The position numbers were made by a program, and so were the translations under genes. A DNA stretch of 64,000 nt. Source: an uncultured Lachnospiraceae bacterium (GTDB lineage Bacteria > Bacillota > Clostridia > Lachnospirales > Lachnospiraceae). Every line of letters starts with the position of its first letter. The stretch's first letter is position 1. Shown here in pieces: positions 46,575-55,048 of the stretch. The stretch covers positions 124,001 through 188,000 of the forward strand of contig CANQTF010000002.1 in NCBI GenBank assembly GCA_947626745.1, written 5' to 3'. The notes below the pieces were generated by a model. That model was given only the letters and a program-made list of their open reading frames with translations. It had not been told where the DNA came from and ran no database searches.

Positions 46575-46603
46575 TTGACAGGAAGATTTGACGGTGATAG
46601 AAT
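46575..46603 (+). promoter_or_regulatory. Promoter of the ammonium channel gene
   Basis: Perfect TTGACA (46575-46580), 17 bases, TAGAAT (46598-46603). Confidence 0.8.
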
Positions 46604-46621
46604 CCGTTTCAGAGAGAGCAA

Positions 46622-46655
46622 AGGTGCTGTGACTTGAGTCGCAGCATCTTTTTTT
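46622..46655 (+). terminator. Terminator hairpin in the amt leader
   Basis: GGTGCTGTGAC (46623-46633) and GTCGCAGCATC (46638-46648) pair around a TTGA loop and are followed by seven T. The hairpin lies only about 15 bases after the predicted start site and about 90 bases before the amt ATG, so it would act as a leader attenuator. Confidence 0.8.
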
Positions 46656-46742
46656 CTCAAAATATATTGTAAAAGGTACGGAGCAATGGGGCTTTGGGAA
46701 AGGCGCATTGTATCCGTATTTTTTATGTGAGGAGGAAAAGTT

Positions 46743-48533
46743 ATGAGTGAAGAGATTTTGAGCGCCATAACAGGCGAAGTGTACGGCGTCTGGTTTCTGA
46801 TCGGCGCCGCGCTGGTGTTCTGGATGCAGGCGGGCTTCGCTATGGTGGAGACAGGTTTTACCAGAGCGAAGAATGCGGGTAATATCCTGATGAAAAACCT
46901 GATGGACTTCTGCATCGGTACGGTGGTCTTTATCCTGATCGGGTTTGGCCTGTTCTTGGGAGAGGATTTGGTCGGCTTTATCGGTAAGCCGGGATTCGAC
47001 ATTTTTACCGACTATGCAGCGTTCGACTGGTCGAACTTCGTATTTAACTTAGTGTTCTGTGCGACGACCGCGACGATCGTATCCGGCGCGATGGCCGAGA
47101 GAACGAAATTCTTATCCTACTGTGTTTATTCAGCCGTGATTTCGGCTGTGATCTATCCGATCGAGGCACACTGGACATGGGGCGGCGGCTGGCTTGCACA
47201 GATGGGCTTCCACGATTTCGCCGGTTCCAACTGTATCCATATGGTAGGCGGTATCAGCGCCCTGATCGGCGCGGCGATGCTTGGGCCTCGTATCGGCAAG
47301 TTCGTGAAAGACAAATCCGGCAAGATCACGAAGGTGAATGCCTTTCCGGGACACAACCTTCCGATCGGCTGCCTCGGCGTATTTATCCTGTGGCTCGGCT
47401 GGTACGGCTTCAACGGCGCGGCTGCCACATCGGTCGAAGAGCTTGGCTCTATCTTCGTGACGACGACGATCGCTCCGGCGGTTGCGACGGTAGTATGTAT
47501 GGTATTCACATGGGTGAAATACGGCAAGCCCGATGTCTCCATGTGCCTGAACGCATCTCTGGCAGGTCTGGTGGCGATCACCGCGCCCTGTGATGTGTGC
47601 GACGCGTTCGGTGCGATCGTCATCGGTGCGGTTGCCGGTGTACTGGTGGTATTCGGCGTATGGCTTCTCGATTATAAGCTGCGCATCGACGATCCCGTGG
47701 GCGCGGTTGCGGTACACTGCCTGAACGGTATCTGGGGCACTATCGCAGTCGGTCTGTTTGCCACGGATACGGCGCCCGCATTTGCGAGAGGCTACGGCGA
47801 CGGCGTGAACTTTGGCGCAAACCAGATCGCGGCAGAAGGCTTGTTCTACGGCGGCGGCTTCAAACAACTCGGTCTGCAGCTTCTGGGCATGGGCGCGACG
47901 ATCCTGTGGACGGCGGTCACGATCACGATCACTTTCCTTGTGATCAAGGCGATCTTCGGACTGCGCGCTTCCGAGGAGGAGGAGATCATCGGTCTGGACG
48001 CTACAGAGCACGGCCTTGCTTCCGCATACTCGGGCTTCAGCATTATGGACGTGTCCAACACGATGTCTATGGACGTCAACGAGAATACGAGTCTCGGCGT
48101 AGAGGATTACGAGAAGGCATCGGAAGTGCAGAAGAATGCGGCCGTCAAAGTGGCGCAGGTTCCTGTGCCCTCTGCAACGGGTATGTATAAGGTAAGCATT
48201 ATTGCGAAGCTGTCCAGATACGATCATTTGAGAAAAGCGATGAACGATCTGGGCGTAACGGGCATGACCGTAACGCAGGTTATGGGCTGCGGCATACAGA
48301 AGGGCGCGGGCGAGATGTACCGCGGCGTCGAGATGGACGCGACGCTGCTGCCTAAGGTCAAGGTCGAGGTCGTTGTCAGCAAGATCCCGGTAGCGGACGT
48401 GATCGAGGCAGCCAAGAAGGCGCTCTATACCGGCCATATCGGAGACGGCAAGATCTTTGTCTACAATGTTGACAAGGTCGTTAAGGTCCGCACGGGCGAA
48501 GAGGACTTCGCCGCATTGCAGGACGTTGAGTAA
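46743..48533 (+). CDS. amt: Ammonium channel (Amt) with a fused C-terminal P-II domain
   Basis: 596 residues. Residues 1 to about 415 are an Amt channel with 11 predicted helices: WMQAGFAMVETGFTRAKNAG, the twin-His region in HWTWGGGW and VHCLNGIWGTIA, and CVAT-like intracellular loops. A linker (about 415-480) leads to a complete P-II (GlnB/GlnK) domain, 481-596, which aligns without gaps to E. coli GlnB. In it, Tyr51 (uridylylation site) is Met531 and Arg38 is Ile, while Gln39, the GKIGDGKIF-like GHIGDGKIF and RTGEED are kept. P-II normally plugs Amt as a separate protein, so fusion makes a built-in gate. It is driven by the promoter at 46575 through a leader terminator. Confidence 0.94.
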   Translation: MSEEILSAITGEVYGVWFLIGAALVFWMQAGFAMVETGFTRAKNAGNILMKNLMDFCIGTVVFILIGFGLFLGEDLVGFIGKPGFDIFTDYAAFDWSNFVFNLVFCATTATIVSGAMAERTKFLSYCVYSAVISAVIYPIEAHWTWGGGWLAQMGFHDFAGSNCIHMVGGISALIGAAMLGPRIGKFVKDKSGKITKVNAFPGHNLPIGCLGVFILWLGWYGFNGAAATSVEELGSIFVTTTIAPAVATVVCMVFTWVKYGKPDVSMCLNASLAGLVAITAPCDVCDAFGAIVIGAVAGVLVVFGVWLLDYKLRIDDPVGAVAVHCLNGIWGTIAVGLFATDTAPAFARGYGDGVNFGANQIAAEGLFYGGGFKQLGLQLLGMGATILWTAVTITITFLVIKAIFGLRASEEEEIIGLDATEHGLASAYSGFSIMDVSNTMSMDVNENTSLGVEDYEKASEVQKNAAVKVAQVPVPSATGMYKVSIIAKLSRYDHLRKAMNDLGVTGMTVTQVMGCGIQKGAGEMYRGVEMDATLLPKVKVEVVVSKIPVADVIEAAKKALYTGHIGDGKIFVYNVDKVVKVRTGEEDFAALQDVE

Positions 48534-48564
48534 GCGTATACCTATATCCCTTAGTTTGTATATA

Positions 48565-48610
48565 TAAAACGGGCTCCCGGTGCTTCCACCGCCGGGAGCT
48601 CGTTTTATTT
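48565..48610 (+). terminator. Intrinsic terminator of amt
   Basis: AAAACGGGCTCCCGG pairs with CCGGGAGCTCGTTTT, one G-T pair included, followed by ATTT. It is a strong G+C stem 32 bases after the stop. Confidence 0.88.
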
Positions 48611-48671
48611 ACGCGGGCACTGAACCAAGCGGATAAGTCTGCCTGTCGATCTGGCAAATGCCGTGATGACG

Positions 48672-48818
48672 ATTCCTCATGTTTTTGCTATCAAAGATTG
48701 ATGATTCCCTCATGTTTTGTTGCTTTAAGCAAATAATTCGCTCATATTTTTGCGGTTATAGCCTGACAATTCGCTCATGTTTTTGCAATCACTGCCACGT
48801 AATTCCCTCATTTTTTTG
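48672..48818. repeat. Array of five phased direct repeats (32-33 bp period)
   Basis: Units start at 48672, 48704, 48736, 48769 and 48802 (steps 32, 32, 33, 33). Each begins with a conserved 17-18 base core close to ATTCSCTCATGTTTTTGC and is followed by 15-16 variable bases. The variable parts of units 1 and 2 contain small dyads (ATCAA/TTGAT and TTGCT/AGCAA). The array ends just before the -35 box of the ATPase promoter. It does not have the repeat length of a CRISPR array and no cas gene is present. Confidence 0.85.
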
Positions 48819-48826
48819 TAAAAGCA

Positions 48827-48855
48827 TTGTATTTCTGCGGGAAATTGCATATACT
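48827..48855 (+). promoter_or_regulatory. Promoter of the AAA/DUF4143 ATPase gene
   Basis: TTGTAT (48827-48832), 17 bases, TATACT (48850-48855), about 30 bases before the ATG and immediately downstream of the repeat array. Confidence 0.65.
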
Positions 48856-48884
48856 AGAAGAGGGGACAGAAAGGAGCCAATGGG

Positions 48885-50237
48885 ATGTATCTGGCAAGAA
48901 AGATCGACCGTGTACTGGAAGAGTGGAAAAAAGATGCGCAGAGAAAGCCGATGATTGTCAAAGGGCCGCGGCAGGTGGGCAAGACGGAATCCATCAGGCG
49001 GTTTGCAAAGCAAAATTATGAGAGCGTCATAGAGATCAATTTCGTGGAAGAGCCGAAGTACAGGATGATCACGGCGGACGGATATAAGGCGGAGGAAATT
49101 GTCAAGAATATCTCGCTGCTTGATCCTGAGAAGAAGTTTGCCGAAGGGAAAACATTACTTTTCTTCGATGAACTGCAGGCGTTTCCGGAGATCGCCACCG
49201 CACTCAAGTTTTTTCAGATCGACGGGCGGTTTGATGTGATCTGCAGCGGCTCGCTGCTCGGGATACAGTATCAGCGGATCGAGAGCAACAGTGTCGGTTA
49301 TAAGACTGATTACGAGATGTATTCGCTGGACTTTGAAGAATTTCTGTGGGCCAAGGGGTACGACGATTCTTTTACGGAAGAGCTGCTTACGCATATGCTG
49401 GAGCAAAAGCCGCTCGGTGATGTCACGATGTCCGTGTGCGGGAGTCTTTTTTTGGATTACTGTATTCTGGGCGGTATGCCGGCTGTCGTTCGGGAGTATA
49501 TCGAGAGAGGAACGTTCGAGGGATCGCTGGAGATACAGAGACAGCTTCTGGCCGATTATAAAGAGGATATCCGAAAATACGCCGAGGGTCTGGATCAGAC
49601 GAGGATATTGAATGTGTTTGAGCAGATCCCTGTGCAGCTGGCGAAAGACAATAAGAAGTTCCAGATCTCCAAGGTGGCGTCCGGCGCAAGGTTCAAGGAT
49701 TATCGGGGCTGTATTGAGTGGCTTGCCGACGCGGGCATCATCAATCCGTGCTATTGTCTGAGAAGCCCGGAACTGCCGCTCAAAGGGAATTATGAGGAAA
49801 ATAAATACAAGATCTATTTTGCCGACAGCGGTCTTCTGGTGGCGATGCTGGACGACGAGGCGCAGGACGATCTGCGCGCCAACAGGAATCTGGGCGTCTA
49901 TAAAGGCGCACTGTACGAGAATATTGTCGGGGAGGCGCTCGTAAAGAGCGGCTATGGTCTCTACTATTATAAAAAAGAAAACTCCACGCTGGAGGAAGAT
50001 TTCTTCGTGCGGACGGCGTCGGAACTGATTCCGATTGAGGTGAAGGCGACCAACGGCAGGGCGAAGTCGCTTCGCAGCCTGATCGACGGGGACAAATATG
50101 AGGACATCCGTTACGGCATCAAGTTCGCGGCCGCCAACATCGGTTACAGCGACGGCATCTATACGTTTCCTTATTTCTGCGCTTTTCTGCTGAAGAGGTA
50201 TCTGCGGGAGAAGGACAGGGAGAAGCAGGCAAAATAA
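48885..50237 (+). CDS. AAA-family ATPase with DUF4143 C-terminal domain
   Basis: 450 residues. The N-terminal P-loop is VKGPRQVGKTES and the Walker B LLFFDELQAFPE, followed by the sensor-like ICSGSLLG. The middle has LDFEEFLWAKGY and a winged-helix-like region (FQISKVASGARFKDYRGCIEWL). The C-terminal DUF4143 part resembles a PD-(D/E)XK nuclease fold: AGIINPCYCL, FADSGLLVAML, GALYENIVGEAL and FVRTASELIPIEVKAT. The IEVKAT strand fits the ExK of that fold. The family is widespread, often in many copies per genome, and its function is unproven. It is a single gene with its own promoter and the unusual repeat array upstream. Confidence 0.88.
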   Translation: MYLARKIDRVLEEWKKDAQRKPMIVKGPRQVGKTESIRRFAKQNYESVIEINFVEEPKYRMITADGYKAEEIVKNISLLDPEKKFAEGKTLLFFDELQAFPEIATALKFFQIDGRFDVICSGSLLGIQYQRIESNSVGYKTDYEMYSLDFEEFLWAKGYDDSFTEELLTHMLEQKPLGDVTMSVCGSLFLDYCILGGMPAVVREYIERGTFEGSLEIQRQLLADYKEDIRKYAEGLDQTRILNVFEQIPVQLAKDNKKFQISKVASGARFKDYRGCIEWLADAGIINPCYCLRSPELPLKGNYEENKYKIYFADSGLLVAMLDDEAQDDLRANRNLGVYKGALYENIVGEALVKSGYGLYYYKKENSTLEEDFFVRTASELIPIEVKATNGRAKSLRSLIDGDKYEDIRYGIKFAAANIGYSDGIYTFPYFCAFLLKRYLREKDREKQAK

Positions 50238-50252
50238 TTTTTGCAAAACCTA

Positions 50253-50281
50253 TTGACAACCGGAAAAGTCGGGCATATAAT
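50253..50281 (+). promoter_or_regulatory. Promoter of cysK
   Basis: Perfect TTGACA (50253-50258), 17 bases, perfect TATAAT (50276-50281). Confidence 0.88.
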
Positions 50282-50304
50282 CAGCAATATAATAAAACAT
50301 ATAA

Positions 50305-50325
50305 TTCCTATGTAATAAGTAGGAA
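50305..50325 (+). promoter_or_regulatory. Dyad downstream of the cysK start site (possible operator)
   Basis: TTCCTA and TAGGAA separated by 9 A+T-rich bases, about 17 bases after the expected transcription start. The position fits a repressor site. An Rrf2-type (CymR-like) regulator of cysteine genes is a guess only. Confidence 0.4.
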
Positions 50326-50351
50326 ATAAAAGAAAGGCGGAGGACACTGAT

Positions 50352-51290
50352 ATGAGCAAGATCAAAGAGAGCGCACTGGAACTGATCGGCGGGACGCCGA
50401 TCCTGAAACTGAACGGCTACACTAAGAAGGCGGGCGTGACGAATGCCACGATCCTTGCGAAGCTGGAGTACCTGAATCCGGCCGGATCCGTGAAGGACCG
50501 TATCGCGCTGGCGATGATCGAAGATGCGGAGAAGAAGGGACTTCTGAAAGAGGGCGCGACGATCATCGAGCCCACGAGCGGCAACACCGGCATCGGTCTT
50601 GCGGCGGTGGCGGCGGCAAAGGGATACAGGGCGATCCTGACCCTGCCCGACACGATGAGCGTGGAGAGAAGGAATCTGTTGAAGGCGTACGGCGCGGAGC
50701 TGGTGCTCACCGAGGGCGCAAAGGGAATGAAAGGCGCGATCGCCAAGGCGGAAGAGCTGAAGAATGAGATCGAAGGCTCCGTGATTCTGGGCCAGTTTGT
50801 GAATCCCGCGAATCCCGCGGTACACAAGGCGACGACAGGGCCGGAGATCTGGGACCAGACGGACGGCAAGGTAGATATCTTTGTGGCCGGTGTGGGTACG
50901 GGCGGCACGATCACGGGCGTGGGCGAGTACCTGAAAGAGAAGAATCCGAATGTGAAAGTCGTTGCGGTGGAGCCGGCGACCAGTCCCGTGCTCTCGAAGG
51001 GTACGCCCGGGGCGCACAAGATTCAGGGTATCGGCGCGGGATTTGTGCCCGATGTGCTGAACACGAAGATATACGATGAGATCATTCCGATCGAGAATGA
51101 AGATGCGTTTGCGGAAGGAAAAGCCTTTGCGGTGAGCGAGGGTATCCTTGTGGGCATCTCCTCGGGCGCTGCGTTGAAGGCGGCGACGATCCTCGCAAAC
51201 AGGCCGGAGAACAAGGACAAGACCATTGTGGCGCTGCTGCCTGATTCCGGCGACAGATATCTGTCCACACCGCTGTTTGGCGGCAACTAA
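50352..51290 (+). CDS. cysK: Cysteine synthase A (O-acetylserine sulfhydrylase)
   Basis: 312 residues. The PLP lysine is in [14 protein letters not shown], the substrate loop is [12 protein letters not shown], and the phosphate-binding glycines are [17 protein letters not shown]. The C-terminal segment [12 protein letters not shown] is typical of CysK. It makes cysteine from O-acetylserine and sulfide in the cytosol. GAAAGGCGGAGG precedes the ATG. It has a consensus promoter with a dyad downstream. Its stop overlaps the stop of the convergent AEC transporter gene. Confidence 0.96.
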   Translation: MSKIKESALELIGGTPILKLNGYTKKAGVTNATILAKLEYLNPAGSVKDRIALAMIEDAEKKGLLKEGATIIEPTSGNTGIGLAAVAAAKGYRAILTLPDTMSVERRNLLKAYGAELVLTEGAKGMKGAIAKAEELKNEIEGSVILGQFVNPANPAVHKATTGPEIWDQTDGKVDIFVAGVGTGGTITGVGEYLKEKNPNVKVVAVEPATSPVLSKGTPGAHKIQGIGAGFVPDVLNTKIYDEIIPIENEDAFAEGKAFAVSEGILVGISSGAALKAATILANRPENKDKTIVALLPDSGDRYLSTPLFGGN

Positions 51291-52258
51291 AAGGACAGCG
51301 CCAGACTCACCACAGGCAGCGTGACCAGGCTGAGCAGCGTGGAGAGGATGATGCCCTGCGAGATCGTCTCGCCGTCCGCGTGAAGCTGTTTGGAGAGCAT
51401 CAGCGGCAGATTCCCGGCGGGCACTGCCAGCATCAATGTCAGTGTGCCGACGACCAGCGTATTGTCGATGACAGGGCGGAGCAGCATGACAAAGCCGATA
51501 GGTATCAGAACCTGACGGAGCAGTATGAAACCGTACAGCTTCGGGTGGGTGAAGATATCTTTCGGCTTCATTTGTGCCAGTGAGATGCCTAACACCAGCA
51601 TGGAGAGCAGCGTTGTGGACTGTCCCATATAGGTCAGGGTAGAAGGTACGATGGACGGCACGGGGAAGTCGCCCACATAGAAAAAAATAGTCGCCGCGGC
51701 AGAGATCGTTCCCGCGTTGATCAGTTTCCGCCACAGGGGCGTGTCCACGGCCTCCTGTGCCGCCCGGCTTTCTTCGCCTCTGCCGGCGGCCTGTCTTGCG
51801 GCGGCTCTGCGCAGCAGGGAGATGCCGAAGGTATAGATCAGCACATTGTAGATCAGGTTGTAAATGGACACGAAGATCAGGGATTCCGTGCCGAGTACCG
51901 CAGACGCCAGCGGTATCCCGATGAAGCCCACGTTGCCGAAGATCGTCAGGAGCTGATAGGGGTAGCGTTCCCCGTCGGGCACGCGCAGGATACGGGGGAT
52001 CAGAAACGCGGCGGCGATCAGGAGCGCATAGACGATCAAAAAGACGACCAGCGCGGCGCCCAGTTCCCGCAGAGACATCTTCGGGCCGTCGCTGAAGGCG
52101 GAGCAGATCAAAAGCGCGGGGTTCGTCACGTGGACGATCAGCCCCGATAGCTGCTGTGAAGACGATTCGTTCAGAATATTCTTTTTGTATAAAAGCAGAC
52201 CGACCCCGATCAGTATGAAGATCATAATCATCTGTTCGATCACTACCGTGATATTCAT
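51287..52258 (-). CDS. AEC-family transporter
   Basis: 323 residues from the ATG at 52258, with AAGGA 11 bases upstream; an ATG four codons earlier abuts that site. About 10 membrane helices in two five-helix halves separated by a charged loop ([19 protein letters not shown]). Family blocks include [30 protein letters not shown] and [10 protein letters not shown]. Members export or import organic anions, such as malate or auxin-like acids; the substrate is not readable. It is convergent with cysK, and the stop codons share bases. Confidence 0.9.
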   Translation of the reverse strand: MNITVVIEQMIMIFILIGVGLLLYKKNILNESSSQQLSGLIVHVTNPALLICSAFSDGPKMSLRELGAALVVFLIVYALLIAAAFLIPRILRVPDGERYPYQLLTIFGNVGFIGIPLASAVLGTESLIFVSIYNLIYNVLIYTFGISLLRRAAARQAAGRGEESRAAQEAVDTPLWRKLINAGTISAAATIFFYVGDFPVPSIVPSTLTYMGQSTTLLSMLVLGISLAQMKPKDIFTHPKLYGFILLRQVLIPIGFVMLLRPVIDNTLVVGTLTLMLAVPAGNLPLMLSKQLHADGETISQGIILSTLLSLVTLPVVSLALSF

Positions 52259-52650
52259 GGCAAATTCCATCCTTTATGTATCATATTCAATACGGCCTTG
52301 CCGCCGCCCTGCCCGCAGGAATTTCTGCGGCTGCAACACGGACTATTTTATCACAGTTTATGGCAAATAAAAATACTTTCTGCATTTTTGCACAGGCATT
52401 TCCTGCATGCGCATTTTCGGAGGCGGACGCAATTTTTTCTTCCCATTAAAATCAGATGTTACTATAATAAGACGTGACAGGTAGGCAAAGCTGTGAATAT
52501 CAAATATCACATACAATGAACGAAACAGAGTGTTTAAACTGGATACGGCGCACACGAACTACTGCCTCCGCATTCATGGATTTGATCTTGATGGCGGAAT
52601 AACAGAACGGAGCCGCTAATATATTTATAGGAAAGGCAGGATTTGCAATT
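52259..52650. other. Intergenic region with leaders of divergent genes
   Basis: 392 bases without a supported gene. It should hold the AEC promoter (minus strand, none convincing) and the aminotransferase promoter. Only the weak TTCCCA-17-TATAAT at 52440-52468 was found. Several short open frames show no ribosome site. The base composition is A+T-rich in 52360-52480. Confidence 0.5.
52440..52468 (+). promoter_or_regulatory. Possible promoter of the aminotransferase gene
   Basis: TTCCCA (52440-52445), 17 bases, perfect TATAAT (52463-52468). The -35 is poor and the leader would be about 175 bases. Confidence 0.4.
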
Positions 52651-53841
52651 ATGATCGTACAGAAGTATAAGGATATGTTGCAGGGGAAATCGGTGATCCG
52701 GCAGCTCTCGGAATTTGCCACGGCGAGAGGAAAGGAGATTGGCTATGAGAATGTGTTCGACTACAGTCTCGGCAATCCGTCCGTTCCGACCCCGCAGAAG
52801 TTCACCGACACGATGATCGAGCTGCTGCAGCACAGGGATCCCATGGAGCTGCACGGCTACAGCCAGAGCCTCGGTATCCCGGCCGTGCGCGATCAGATTG
52901 CGGCATCGTTAAACAAACGTTTCGGGATGTCGTATACGGGCAATCATATCTTTATGGCGACGGGAGCGGCGGGCGCGATCGCCCATGCGGTGCGCTGTGT
53001 CAGCGAGCCGGGGGATGAGATCCTGACGTTCGCACCCTATTTTCCGGAATATGGGCCGTATATCGATCTGACGGGCGCGGCGCTCAAGGTCGTTCCCGCC
53101 GACACGGAGAGTTTTCAGGTCAACTTTGAAGCGTTCGAGGAGATGCTGACGGAGAAGGTCGCGGCGGTCCTGATCAATACGCCGAACAATCCGTCCGGCA
53201 CGGTCTATTCGACGGAGACGATACGCACGCTCGCGGAGATCATGACGCGCAAACAGGAACAATACGGCCACGATATCTTCCTGATATCCGACGAGCCATA
53301 CAGAGAGATCGTCTTTGAAGGCGTAGACTCGCCCTATCCGTCCAAGTTTTACGCAAACACGCTGTCCTGCTATTCCTTCTCGAAGTCGCTGTCCCTGCCG
53401 GGAGAGCGCATAGGCTATGTGGCGGTGAATCCCGCCTGTACGGATGGGGATCTGATCGCCACGATGTGCAGTCAGATATCCAGAGGCATCGGGCACAACT
53501 GCCCGCCGTCGATCATTCAGCTCGCGGTGGCGCAGGTGCTGGATCTCACCGCCGATCTGTCCGTCTACGAGACGAATATGAATATCCTGTACAGGGAACT
53601 CACAGACCTCGGCTTCGAGTGCGTGAAGCCGGGCGGGACCTTTTACATCTTCCCGAAAGCGTTGGAGGAGGATGCGATTGCTTTCAGCGAGAAGGCGAAG
53701 AAGTACGACCTGATACTCGTGCCGAGCGATACCTTCGGCGTCAAGGGCTATGTCCGTCTCGCCTACTGTATCGACACGGAGAAAGTGGAGCGGTCGCTTG
53801 ACGCGCTGCGCAGATTTGTGAAGAGTGAATATCCGCGATAG
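52651..53841 (+). CDS. PLP-dependent class I/II aminotransferase
   Basis: 396 residues of fold-type I. The internal aldimine lysine is in SFSKSLSLPGERIGY. Other family motifs are FDYSLGNPSVPTP, the NTPNNPSGTVY loop, FLISDEPYREIVF and the C-terminal arginine segment YVRLAYC. GGAAAGGCAGG precedes the ATG. It belongs to the aspartate/aromatic aminotransferase group; the amino donor is undetermined. A multi-hairpin intergenic element begins 4 bases after its stop. Confidence 0.92.
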   Translation: MIVQKYKDMLQGKSVIRQLSEFATARGKEIGYENVFDYSLGNPSVPTPQKFTDTMIELLQHRDPMELHGYSQSLGIPAVRDQIAASLNKRFGMSYTGNHIFMATGAAGAIAHAVRCVSEPGDEILTFAPYFPEYGPYIDLTGAALKVVPADTESFQVNFEAFEEMLTEKVAAVLINTPNNPSGTVYSTETIRTLAEIMTRKQEQYGHDIFLISDEPYREIVFEGVDSPYPSKFYANTLSCYSFSKSLSLPGERIGYVAVNPACTDGDLIATMCSQISRGIGHNCPPSIIQLAVAQVLDLTADLSVYETNMNILYRELTDLGFECVKPGGTFYIFPKALEEDAIAFSEKAKKYDLILVPSDTFGVKGYVRLAYCIDTEKVERSLDALRRFVKSEYPR

Positions 53842-53844
53842 CAA

Positions 53845-53970
53845 TAAACCGCGCAAATCCATCGTCCGAAGAAAACGGCTGCTCGCAGACGTTTCTGTCA
53901 GACGATGGATTTATAGGGCGCGAGCCCGCGACCGAGGAAATGCGAAGCATTTTCGAGGAGCCGCGGTTTA
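53845..53970 (+). ncRNA. Multi-branched structured element between aminotransferase and uppP genes
   Basis: Outer arms TAAACCGCG (53845-53853) and CGCGGTTTA (53962-53970). Inside are a long hairpin, AAATCCATCGTC (53855-53866) with GACGATGGATTT (53901-53912), itself containing AAACG/CGTTT and CTG/CAG; GGGC/GCCC with a GCGA tetraloop (53916-53927); and GAAATGC/GCATTTTC around a GAA loop (53937-53954). The same order of helices occurs at 59350-59516. The strand and any transcript are assumed. It could instead be a palindromic mobile repeat. Confidence 0.5.
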
Positions 53971-54002
53971 AGCTGAATTATTATATTATGGAGGAAATGA
54001 GT

Positions 54003-54821
54003 ATGATAGAAATTTTAAAGGCAATTTTATTCGGTGTCGTCGAGGGCGTCACGGAGTGGCTTCCGATCAGCAGCACGGGGCACATGATCCTCTTAAATGA
54101 ATTTGTAACGCTGGATGTCTCACCGGAATTCTGGGAGATGTTTCTCGTGGTGATACAGCTTGGCGCTATCATGGCGGTGGTGCTCCTGTTTTGGAACAAG
54201 ATATTTCCCTTTCGGTTCGGCAGGAAGCCGGTGGTACGCAAAGATGTTTTTTCGCTCTGGTTTAAGATATTGACGGCGTGCATTCCGGCGGCGGTGATCG
54301 GTCTTGCGTTTGACGATGTGCTGGACGCGCTGTTTTACAATCCGTGGTGCGTCGCCGTTGCGCTGATCGTTTTCGGCATCGCTTTTATCGTGATCGAGAA
54401 CAGGAATAAGAACGCTTCCCCGAAGATCACGGAGCTTAGCGGCATCACTTACCAAACGGCGCTTATGATCGGCGTTTTCCAACTCCTTGCGGCGGTGTTC
54501 CCCGGAACGTCGCGCTCGGGCGCGACCATTGTGGGAGCGCTTATGATCGGCGTTTCCAGAACGGTGGCGGCGGAGTTTACTTTTTTTCTGGCGATCCCCG
54601 TCATGCTGGGCGCAAGTCTTCTCAAGATCGTGAAGTTCGGTTTTGCGTTTACGGGGGAGGAAGCGGCGATACTGTTAGTCGGTATGGCGTCGGCGTTCCT
54701 TGTCTCGGTGATCGTCATACGCTTTTTGCTGAGTTATATCAGAAAGCATGATTTTAAAGCTTTCGGCTGGTATCGGATCGCGCTGGGCGCGCTGGTGCTG
54801 CTCTACTTCGCTGTTGCCTGA
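54003..54821 (+). CDS. uppP: Undecaprenyl-diphosphatase UppP (BacA)
   Basis: 272 residues from the ATG at 54003, 8-9 bases after GGAGG; the longer frame upstream runs into the structured element. The two catalytic motifs are GVVEGVTEWLPISSTGHM and FPGTSRSGATIVGA. Eight or so membrane helices. It removes one phosphate from undecaprenyl diphosphate, recycling the lipid carrier for the cell wall, and gives some bacitracin resistance. It is a single gene, preceded by the multi-hairpin element. Confidence 0.95.
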   Translation: MIEILKAILFGVVEGVTEWLPISSTGHMILLNEFVTLDVSPEFWEMFLVVIQLGAIMAVVLLFWNKIFPFRFGRKPVVRKDVFSLWFKILTACIPAAVIGLAFDDVLDALFYNPWCVAVALIVFGIAFIVIENRNKNASPKITELSGITYQTALMIGVFQLLAAVFPGTSRSGATIVGALMIGVSRTVAAEFTFFLAIPVMLGASLLKIVKFGFAFTGEEAAILLVGMASAFLVSVIVIRFLLSYIRKHDFKAFGWYRIALGALVLLYFAVA

Positions 54822-54922
54822 TACGGGCGGACTGCAATGGCGGAAAGTGTAAATGCGGCATTTTTTGTGTAATTTCGCATAGAATGGGAAAAAGAACGGC
54901 AACGATTTGTTACAGATGTTCA

Positions 54923-54951
54923 TTGACAGTAGATTTATATTGCGTTAAAAT
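54923..54951 (+). promoter_or_regulatory. Promoter of the H1-like protein gene
   Basis: Perfect TTGACA (54923-54928), 17 bases, TAAAAT (54946-54951), about 97 bases before the ATG. Confidence 0.75.
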
Positions 54952-55048
54952 TGGCATAAAGTCCAAGAGTGCAGGGCTAGGGAAGATGAAAAAGTAAAAA
55001 TGACACGAGATGATCGGACAGTTCCGGTTGTGTGAAAGGAGAAGCGTT

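Noticed and set aside
48672-48818. CRISPR array
   Set aside because: The conserved core is only 17-18 bases, the variable parts are 15-16 bases, the cores are imperfect, and no cas genes are present.
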